A model generated the notes under the pieces. That model searched no databases, was not told the origin of the DNA, and saw only the letters and a program-made list of their open reading frames with translations. Positions 57,498 to 64,000 of a stretch of DNA of 64,000 nucleotides are shown here, piece after piece. The DNA is from Aureococcus anophagefferens (Eukaryota; Sar; Pelagophyceae; Pelagomonadales; Pelagomonadaceae). Location: NCBI RefSeq assembly GCF_000186865.1, contig NW_008705571.1, forward strand, positions 427,702-491,701, written 5' to 3'. The translations under genes were made by a program, and so were the position numbers. Position 1 is the first letter of the stretch. Each line of letters begins with the position of its first letter.

Positions 57498-58683
57498 ATG
57501 ATGCGCGCGCTGCTCGCCGTCGCCGCGCTGGCGCGCGCCGCCGTCGTGAACGTGAGCTTTTCCCGCGGCGGCGCCTGGAGCCCGTCGCCGCTCGAGGCCT
57601 GCGTCTACGAGCCGCACCATTTGAAGAGCGGCAAGATCCACCACATCTGCCACTGCGAGCAGGGCACCTGGACGCCGACGGTCGGCGGGAACGCGACGCG
57701 CTTCGCGGAGGACGCCTGCGGGCTGCTGCGGAGCGAGCGGTTCCACTTCCTCGGCGACAGCATCGTCGAGCAGATCGCGAACGCGGTCGGGAACAAGTAC
57801 CTCGAGACCTGCCGGGGCAAGCTCGTCCACAACGAGATGAAGCGCGCGACCTCGTGCTCGCTCGTCAACTACGTCGCCCACGGCGCGTCCTGGGGCGCGC
57901 CCTGCCTCGCGAAGGCGCTCCTCCCGCGGCGCGGCGCGGGCGTCGTCCTCCTCGCGACGTCCGGCGCCGCGCACACGGTGCACGAAGCGCCGCTCACGGC
58001 GGCCTACGCCGCGGGACTCGCGGCGCTCCGCGCCTGCAACGGCGACGGCTGCGACCGCGCCGCGCTCGCGGCGGCGCTCGACGGCCTCGCGGCGCGCGGC
58101 GCCGTCGTCGCCGCGGCGCCGCCGAGCAAGTTCCACGACACCGTCACGGCCTACGCGGCGCAGCTGCGCGACGTCGCCGAGCGGGCCGGCGCGCGGGGCG
58201 TCGTCGTCCTCGACGCGCCGCCGGCGGGCGAGCACTGCGAGAACGCGTCGACGTGGCGCTGGCGCTCCGACGCCGACCGCGAGAAGCGGCGTCCTGTGGC
58301 CGTGATGATTTTCGAGAGATTTTGGGTGGGAAAACAATGAGAAATCGTCACCGTCATGCTTGGTAGGCGAGAAGTTCGCCTACTCCCAGTACGGCTACCA
58401 CTGGCACGCGATCCCCGGCGTCAACGCCATCTTCGCGGAGATCATGGCTGCGACGTTTGAGTCATCACCGGTGCCGCTCACCTACGTCGGCGGCTTCGAC
58501 GCGCTAGCGCTTCGCGAGCGCGCGCACACGGGCCACTTCGGCCTCACGCGCGACACCATGCAGAAGCCGTCGGCCTTCGGCGACTGGCCGGACTGCGTCC
58601 ACTGGTGCGGCGGGCCCCTCAACGCCTACGCGGACCTCGTCCTCGGCGGGCTCCGGGCGATCAGGGCCGTCGCGCGAGCGTAA
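57498..58683 (+). CDS. TBL/PC-esterase family protein, polysaccharide O-acyltransferase-like (2 exons)
   Basis: Exons 57498-58278 and 58367-58683 give 365 aa. A signal peptide (MMRALLAVAALARAAVV) precedes the domain. The SGNH-type nucleophile motif is FLGDSIVEQIANAVG, and the C-terminal DCVHWCGGPLNAYADLVL supplies the Asp-His pair. This pairing (GDS plus DxxHW) is typical of TRICHOME BIREFRINGENCE-LIKE and PC-esterase proteins, which acetylate or deacetylate cell-wall glycans. The intron uses a GC donor inside GCGAGAAG (58279-58286), which is repeated exactly after the acceptor (58367-58374). An alternative GT donor at 58291 also keeps frame. Tail-to-tail with another SGNH gene, 5 bp apart. 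Confidence 0.75.
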
Positions 58684-58688
58684 TGTTT

Positions 58689-60188
58689 TTATCCGGGCGG
58701 CCGGCCGGTGGCGTTGTCGCCCCGGGTGGCCGCCGCGAGGCTCGCTTCCGCCGCGGCCGCGCGCGCCTCCGCGGCCGCGAGTCGCTCGCGCAGGCGCGCG
58801 TTCTCGGACTGCAGCGCGGCCTCCGTCGTCGCGGCCTCCTCCGCGGCGCCGACGGCGCCGCCGCAGAGCGCGCCGAGGAGGCTCTGGATCTCGAACGCGG
58901 AGGCCACGAGGAGCTTCGAGGGGTCGCTGACCTTGAGGATGACGCCGCGATGGATGCCGAGGTCGTCGCCGCAGCAGGTCGCGAGGAAGGGCTGCGCAAA
59001 GTGGCGCTCGAGGACCTCGGAGCCGTCGACGAAGGCCGCGCCGCGCCGCGCCGCCTCGGCCTCGGCGGCGGCGTCGTAGGCGCCGAGGATGCCGCCGTCG
59101 TTGCAGCGGCCGAGGCGGTTGTTCGAGAGCCAGACGACCCTGCGCGCGGGCACGCCGAGGGCCTCGAGGCGCGAAAAGGAGCGGTTCACGAGGGCCGCGT
59201 AGTCGTCGCGCGACCGCGGCGGCTTGTCTATCTTCGCGGACTTGGCCGTCGCGTCCCAGGGCCCGAGGTGGAGGTCGTGGACGCCCGACGCGACGACGAC
59301 GGCGTCAATTTTATTCGCGTTGTCGAGAAAGAGGTCCGCGGCCCCGAGCTTGCCGTCGACGAGCGCCGAGAGGCCCTCGCCGCCGGGCCGGTTGCACGGG
59401 TTCGTCGCGCCCGTCCACCGGTGCTGCAGGAGCACGTCGCCGAACTTGGCCGAGAAGCGGCGGTTCTCCGCCGGCCGCGCGCACTTGTTCTTGGCGCCGT
59501 AGGGGCCCGCGCCCTCGAACTTGACGGTGACGCGGTCGAAGGCGAGCGGCTTGGAATGGTACGGCGCCGTGTGCTTGAGCTTCATGACCGACGCGAGCCG
59601 CTTCAGGTACGACGCCGCGCTCCCGCACTGCTGTGGGTTGGCCGGCCGCGCGTCGTCGCGGTGCTTCCCCGCGTTATCGCGGTGCTTCCGCTTCTCCCGC
59701 CGCGTAGGCTTTTTCTTCTGCCGAGTCTCCACCGCGAGGCGCCGACCGCACTGCGTGCCGTCGCCAAAGAGCGTCATGACGAGGCCGTGCACGACCTCCG
59801 TCAGCGTCGAGTCGCCGAGGAAGACGACCCGCTTTTTCGCGAGGCAGGACCGCGCCGCGGGCGCGTCGAAGAGCCGCTGGCCGCACGCGAGGCGCGACGG
59901 CACGAAGCCGGGCCGCCACCGCGCGTAGGCGCTCTCGGTCTGCACGTGGTCGCAGAAGCCCGCGCCGAGCTTCTTGACGTAGTGCTGACCCTCCGCCGGC
60001 GGGGGCGGCGTCGCGAAGAAGTCCAGGATGCCCTCCGGCGAGCCGTCGCAGACGTCCGGCTCGCAGCGCTTGGCCGTGGCGTTCCACGCGATGAGCCCGC
60101 CCGTCGCCGCCGTGGCGCGTTCGCACGCGGGGTTCTGCGTTTGTGCGACGCAGCATGCGACGCACAGCGATGCGGCAAGGCGCTGCAT
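58689..60188 (-). CDS. Secreted SGNH/PC-esterase-like protein
   Basis: 499 aa with a signal peptide (MQRLAASLCVACCVAQ). The nucleophile motif is RVVFLGDSTLTEVVHG. Later come VVVASGVHDLHLGPWD, an SGNH block III variant with His, and CCGDDLGIHRGVILK with the Asp-x-x-x-His arrangement. The central segment is Lys/Arg-rich (KKKPTRREKRKHRDN). The C-terminus holds an Ala-rich coiled coil. It resembles the PC-esterase/TBL superfamily more than GDSL lipases. Substrate unknown; the convergent neighbour is a related enzyme, so both may modify the same glycan. Confidence 0.72.
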   Translation of the reverse strand: MQRLAASLCVACCVAQTQNPACERATAATGGLIAWNATAKRCEPDVCDGSPEGILDFFATPPPPAEGQHYVKKLGAGFCDHVQTESAYARWRPGFVPSRLACGQRLFDAPAARSCLAKKRVVFLGDSTLTEVVHGLVMTLFGDGTQCGRRLAVETRQKKKPTRREKRKHRDNAGKHRDDARPANPQQCGSAASYLKRLASVMKLKHTAPYHSKPLAFDRVTVKFEGAGPYGAKNKCARPAENRRFSAKFGDVLLQHRWTGATNPCNRPGGEGLSALVDGKLGAADLFLDNANKIDAVVVASGVHDLHLGPWDATAKSAKIDKPPRSRDDYAALVNRSFSRLEALGVPARRVVWLSNNRLGRCNDGGILGAYDAAAEAEAARRGAAFVDGSEVLERHFAQPFLATCCGDDLGIHRGVILKVSDPSKLLVASAFEIQSLLGALCGGAVGAAEEAATTEAALQSENARLRERLAAAEARAAAAEASLAAATRGDNATGRPPG

Positions 60189-60212
60189 TAGTGCATTATG
60201 ATTCTTTCAAGT

Positions 60213-60222
60213 GGGCTGCCCC
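60213..60222 (-). promoter_or_regulatory. GGGGCAGCCC motif upstream of the SGNH gene
   Basis: On the minus strand it reads GGGGCAGCCCACTTGAAAG, about 25 bp before the ATG at 60188. Confidence 0.35.
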
Positions 60223-60341
60223 ATTGCGCGCGCGCGCGCCGGCATCTTCGACATGTTGAGGCAAGCCTCCCAGTTTATTACCACTGCGATTTGAGCAGCG
60301 GTGCGCGCCTCGTCGTCCGCCAGCAGCACTTGGTTGCCGCC

Positions 60342-63300
60342 ATGCACTCGGCGCACGTGACCTACGGGTCGCTGCCGACCACGTCGACAGCACTGAGCCT
60401 CTGCGTCGACTACGCCGCCGAGTGGTGCGCGGGCGAGTCGGCCTACGAGGGCGACCTCTTCGACGACCCCGAGCGCGTCGAGGCGGCGCTGCGGGAGTCG
60501 GCGGCCGTGGGCGTGGCGCCGGCGTCGGCGGGCGTCGCCGAGGTCGTCGCGTCGCGGCGCGACGCGCTGCGGCTCGTGGCCAAGCCCGTGGAGCTCCGCG
60601 CGGACCCGGAGTCGGCGAACTCGGAGCGGTGGCTGCTCCCGCAGCTCTCCGGGCTGCTCGGCGCGCTGCGCGGCACGTCCGGCTGCGTCCTGCTGTCCGC
60701 GTCCAACGGCGTCGCCTTGGCCATCTGCTGCCGCGGCGACGGCGGCGCGGTCGACGAGGACCGCGAGGGCGACGACGCGGGCGAGCTCCGGGGCGCGCTC
60801 GGCTCCGTGTGCTTCGACCCGGCGCCGCGGCCCCTCTTCCGCCTGCGCGGCGCGTCGGCGCTGCGGTTCACGTCCGTCCGGGGCCTCCAGCTCCACGTGC
60901 TCGCCGTGCTGTCGTCCGTCGACGACGGCTCCGACGACCGCGCCGCGAGCCTCGCGCTCGTCGTGAGCCCGCGGCGCGACGACGGCGCGCGGCTGCGGCG
61001 CATGGAGGTCGACGCGACGCGCATCCGCCGCGCGGAGAAGAAGCGCGCCATCGAGCGCCAGCGCGCCGAGGTCGCCGCGCTCCGGTCGCGCGTCGCCGCG
61101 GGCCGCGGCGCGAAGGCGCCGCGGCCGCCGCGGCCGCCGCCCGCGTCGCCGCGGAAGGACGACGCGCTCGCGCGCGACGCGGCCCGCGACGCCGCCGCGG
61201 CCTTCGACCGGCGCGTCGCGACGCCGACGCGCGAGACGAACCCCGTGCTCGCGGCCGTCGACGCCGCGGCCGTCGCCGCGGCGGAGCGGAGCGACGAGAC
61301 GCGGCGGAGCTTCGAGGCGCTGGACGCCTTCGACGCGCCCGCGGCCGCGGCGACGGCGCTGCTCGCGAGCGTCGAGGGCGAGGACTTTGCGCGCTTCGGC
61401 GCGCGGCTCTACGAGACCATGCGCGGCGCGGCCGTCGACGGCGCGGACCCGGGCCGATGGTCGACGGCGGACCCGGCGCCCGGCGACGCGCGCGGCGCGC
61501 CGCGGTCGACGCTCGACGCGGCGTCCGCGGCCTGGGAGGCCGTCGCCGCGTCGAACGTCGACCCGGGCGACGGCGCGTCCCGGCTCCTCGCGAGCGTCGA
61601 GGGCGAGGACTTCCTCCGCTTCGGCGCGCGCCTCTACGAGACGATGCGCGCGGCGACGGTCGACCTCTCGCTCTCGTCCGCCGCGGGCGCGCCGCCCCGG
61701 GCGAACCCCGTCGTCGAGAGCGTGACGTCGCTCCCGCCGCCGCCGGCGCGCGTCTCCACGGCGTCCGCGGCGGGCCGGCCCGTCCACGACCTCTCGCTCT
61801 CGTCGCTCTCGTCGCACCACGTCGCCGCGGCCGCGCGCCGCTCGGCCGCGGCGCCCGACGGCGACGCCGCCGCGGCCTCGGACGCGCCGTTCCCGGCCGA
61901 CGCCGCGTTCTCCGTCGACGCGCCGGCCTGGGCCGACGCGCCCGCCGCGGCGGGCGCGCCGCCGACGCGCGACGACGACGGCGACGCGCCGCTCGAGGAG
62001 TCGTTCCTGTCCGCGACCGCGGGCTCCCTCGACGCGTCCGGGTCGCCGCCGCCCTACGCGGCGCCGGCGGGCTACTTCCCCGACGACGCGCCCGGCTTCG
62101 ACGACGCCGCCGCGGCCGCGCCGCGGCCCGAGGACGCGCCGCGCTACGAGGACGCCGCGCGCTACGCGGAGGCCATGCGCTACGACGAGGACCGCCTCGA
62201 CGTCGCGACGCCCTTCCGCGCGGAGCGCGGCGGCGACGACGGCGTCGCGCTCGACCGGACGGACGCGCTCGGCGACGCGGACGAGGTCCTGCTCCAGTCC
62301 GCGGCGCCGCCGGAGCGGACCTCCTTCGCGCCGCCGGAGCGGACCTCCTTCGCGGCGGAGGCGTCCGCGGCGGCCCCGTCGGTCCCGGACCTCGGCGCGG
62401 TCCTCTCCGCGGCGCTCGACGAGCCGGGCCGGACCTCCTTCGCGGCGGAGCCGGAGCGGGCCTCGCTCGCGGCGGAGGCGCCCGCGCCGGAGGCGGCGGC
62501 GCGGTCCATCCCGGACCTCGGCGCGGTGCTCTCCGCGGCGCTCGACGAGCCGGGCCGGCCGGCCGCGGCGCCGCCGTCGCGCGGCGCCGACGACGCGCAG
62601 CGCGCGCTCCTCGCGGCGGCGGCGAACGACGAGACCGTGCGGACCGCCGTCCTCGACTACGTCGCGCGCCACGCCGCCGCCGCGCGCGCGCCCGCGGCGC
62701 CCGCGGCGAGCGCGGCGATGCCCGCGGCGATGCCCGCGGCGCCGCCCGCGGCGCCGGCCGCGGAGCCGCCCGCGCCGGCGTCGCTCGCGCGGGACCGCGT
62801 GCCGCCCGCCGGCTGGGCCGCGACCTTCGACGTCGTCTCCGGCGGCGCCGCGCCCCTCGAGCGCGAGTACCGCCGGGGCGAGCGGCTGCCCGCGCCGCGG
62901 CGGCCCGGCGCGGGCACGCCGCCGCGGCGCGCGGCGAGCTCGACGGCGTCGCCCGCGTCCGCGCCCGCGGACGACGCGTCGGACCCGTTCCCCGAGGCGG
63001 CCGCGGACGCGGAGGAGGACGCGCGGAAGGCCCGCGAGCGGCTCGCGCGCATGGAGCGGTTCCAGCGCGAGCGCGCGAAGAAGGCGCGGGCCATGGACGA
63101 GCGGCGCCGCCTCGAGAAGGAGCACGCCGCGGCGCTCCGCGCGGGCGCGTTCGCCGACGACGACGACAACGCGCCGGCGCCGCGGCGCCGCGACGCGCCG
63201 CCGCCCGCCGCGAAGCGCCTCTCGAACCGCCGCGCGCTCACGAACGCGCTCACGCAGATCTGCCTCGCGGGGCCCCACTGCGCGAACCAGCTCAACCTCG

Positions 63301-63605
63301 CGCTCGAGGCGCTCGACCGGTCGCACGCGGACAACCACCTCGTCGTGCTGAAAGACGACGCCGTCCACACGTTCCGGGGCCTCTACGCGCTCCGCCGGGG
63401 CCGCGCCGCGGGCACGAGCGGCGGGCCCTTCGTCGACGCGGAGAAGATCTACGGCCGCGGGCCCGCGCGCTTCGGCGAGGAGCACGTCATGAAGTTCCTC
63501 AAGTTCAACTCCGCCGCGCGCGCCTTCACGCCCCTCCCCTCCAAGTCCTTCTCCTTCACGACGGACGCCGCCGTCCTCGCCCTCCGCCCCAAGCAGGCGT
63601 ACTGA
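60342..63605 (+). CDS. CKK-domain protein, CAMSAP-like microtubule minus-end binder
   Basis: A 1087-aa protein with a C-terminal CKK domain (about 63230-63595): TNALTQICLAG, HLVVLKDDAVHTFRGLYAL, KIYGRGPARFGEEHVMKFLK, FNSAARAFTPLP and SKSFSFTTDAAVLALRP. The CKK domain of CAMSAP/Patronin proteins binds microtubule minus ends. The N-terminal ~230 residues may form a folded domain (SGCVLLSASNGVALAICC). The middle is Ala/Asp-rich with internal duplications: LLASVEGEDFxRFGARLYET twice, and PDLGAVLSAALDEPGR twice. A charged helix precedes CKK. An in-frame ATG at 60198 would add 48 residues, but codon bias supports 60342. Confidence 0.85.
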   Translation: MHSAHVTYGSLPTTSTALSLCVDYAAEWCAGESAYEGDLFDDPERVEAALRESAAVGVAPASAGVAEVVASRRDALRLVAKPVELRADPESANSERWLLPQLSGLLGALRGTSGCVLLSASNGVALAICCRGDGGAVDEDREGDDAGELRGALGSVCFDPAPRPLFRLRGASALRFTSVRGLQLHVLAVLSSVDDGSDDRAASLALVVSPRRDDGARLRRMEVDATRIRRAEKKRAIERQRAEVAALRSRVAAGRGAKAPRPPRPPPASPRKDDALARDAARDAAAAFDRRVATPTRETNPVLAAVDAAAVAAAERSDETRRSFEALDAFDAPAAAATALLASVEGEDFARFGARLYETMRGAAVDGADPGRWSTADPAPGDARGAPRSTLDAASAAWEAVAASNVDPGDGASRLLASVEGEDFLRFGARLYETMRAATVDLSLSSAAGAPPRANPVVESVTSLPPPPARVSTASAAGRPVHDLSLSSLSSHHVAAAARRSAAAPDGDAAAASDAPFPADAAFSVDAPAWADAPAAAGAPPTRDDDGDAPLEESFLSATAGSLDASGSPPPYAAPAGYFPDDAPGFDDAAAAAPRPEDAPRYEDAARYAEAMRYDEDRLDVATPFRAERGGDDGVALDRTDALGDADEVLLQSAAPPERTSFAPPERTSFAAEASAAAPSVPDLGAVLSAALDEPGRTSFAAEPERASLAAEAPAPEAAARSIPDLGAVLSAALDEPGRPAAAPPSRGADDAQRALLAAAANDETVRTAVLDYVARHAAAARAPAAPAASAAMPAAMPAAPPAAPAAEPPAPASLARDRVPPAGWAATFDVVSGGAAPLEREYRRGERLPAPRRPGAGTPPRRAASSTASPASAPADDASDPFPEAAADAEEDARKARERLARMERFQRERAKKARAMDERRRLEKEHAAALRAGAFADDDDNAPAPRRRDAPPPAAKRLSNRRALTNALTQICLAGPHCANQLNLALEALDRSHADNHLVVLKDDAVHTFRGLYALRRGRAAGTSGGPFVDAEKIYGRGPARFGEEHVMKFLKFNSAARAFTPLPSKSFSFTTDAAVLALRPKQAY

Positions 63606-63689
63606 GCTAACCCCTGGAGATCTGGCCACACGTGTGCACGTGCACAGCTGCGCAGTGAGAGGCCGCGCGCGAGCTTACGCGCGGGGCGC

Positions 63690-64000
63690 CTACTCGTTGT
63701 CCGCATCGCCCTCCTCCGGGTCCGGCGGGATCTGGCCCGCGCCGCCCCACGCGCCGAGCTCGGGCTTGGGCCCCGCGTGCTTGATCTTCCGCATCTCCTG
63801 CCAGAGCCACTTCTGGATGTGGTAGTGGCCCTGGGTCATGGCCGTCTCGATGGGCTTCGCGTGGTCGCGGCAGTTGAGGAAGGGGTCCGCGCCGTTCGCG
63901 ACGAGCCACTTGACCGTCTCCTCGGCGCCGTTGTACGCGGCGAAGTGGAGCGCGGACCATCGCGTCGTCACGGTCCCGTAGGGCTGCTCGTTGATGTCCT
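63690..64000 (-). CDS. Ankyrin-repeat protein, 3' part only
   Basis: The gene runs off the right edge; 103 codons are visible. TRWSALHFAAYNGAEETVKW, then LLVANGADP-like LVANGADPFLNCRDHAKPIE, are ankyrin repeats. The C-terminus is acidic (PPDPEEGDADNE). Short ankyrin proteins of this kind are common in pelagophytes; no function can be given. Confidence 0.75.
   Translation of the reverse strand, partial: DINEQPYGTVTTRWSALHFAAYNGAEETVKWLVANGADPFLNCRDHAKPIETAMTQGHYHIQKWLWQEMRKIKHAGPKPELGAWGGAGQIPPDPEEGDADNE

Noticed and set aside
1..64000. tRNA, rRNA, CRISPR arrays and bacterial-style operons
   Set aside because: No cloverleaf with a T-loop consensus, no rRNA-like blocks and no regularly spaced repeats were seen; gene structure and targeting peptides are eukaryotic.

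Overview
The window is nuclear DNA of a eukaryotic alga, most probably a pelagophyte stramenopile close to Aureococcus anophagefferens. Four things point there. GC is very high, with almost every third codon position G or C. There is a fucoxanthin-chlorophyll a/c-type light-harvesting protein. Several plastid proteins carry a signal peptide followed by a transit region, as expected for a plastid inside the ER system. Finally, some introns look like introner elements, which are known from that genus. No tRNA, rRNA, CRISPR or operon structure was seen. Genes lie on both strands, mostly with few or no introns, separated by about 0 to 500 bp. At least three tail-to-tail pairs share stop-codon bases.

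0-10.5 kb: a secreted prolyl 4-hydroxylase, a thylakoid-lumen protein, a lumenal sulfotransferase overlapping a PAPS (3'-phosphoadenosine 5'-phosphosulfate) transporter of SLC35B type, a kinesin-14, and complex I subunit NDUFA13/GRIM-19. 10.6-17.1 kb: a giant WW/armadillo-like/repeat protein interrupted by an assembly gap and by a 192-bp introner with terminal inverted repeats. 17-24 kb: a mitochondrial membrane protein, a family 2 glycosyltransferase, a small membrane protein, a plastid DUF3727-like protein and a RanBP2-type zinc-finger protein broken by two apparent 1-nt shifts. 24-32 kb: housekeeping genes (APC6/CDC16, LYRM7/MZM1, NOP56, a dynein light chain, NAA60), an ankyrin protein and the light-harvesting protein. 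32-40 kb: an RA-PH protein, an HS2ST-like sulfotransferase, a secreted EF-hand protein, RAD9 and a CSPP-like coiled-coil protein. 40-50 kb: a secreted SGNH esterase-GH43 fusion, a GT15-like mannosyltransferase, a secreted Cys-rich protein, a papain-family protease containing a second introner, a securin-like candidate and VPS26C. 50-57 kb: a giant ABCG-type transporter with a complete 12-TM MFS carrier embedded between its two ABC halves, interrupted by an assembly gap and a 232-bp perfect inverted repeat. 57-64 kb: two secreted SGNH/PC-esterase proteins, a CKK-domain (CAMSAP) microtubule protein and a partial ankyrin gene.

Several genes could work together on sulfated or acylated polysaccharides in the secretory pathway: the PAPS transporter, two sulfotransferases, GT2, GT15, a TBL-like acyltransferase/esterase, SGNH proteins and a GH43 enzyme. 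The strongest leads are the ABCG-MFS-ABCG fusion, the two related introners with the wider set of 8-bp-repeat-flanked introns (some with GC donors), and a sense-oriented GGCAGCCC motif upstream of many start codons.
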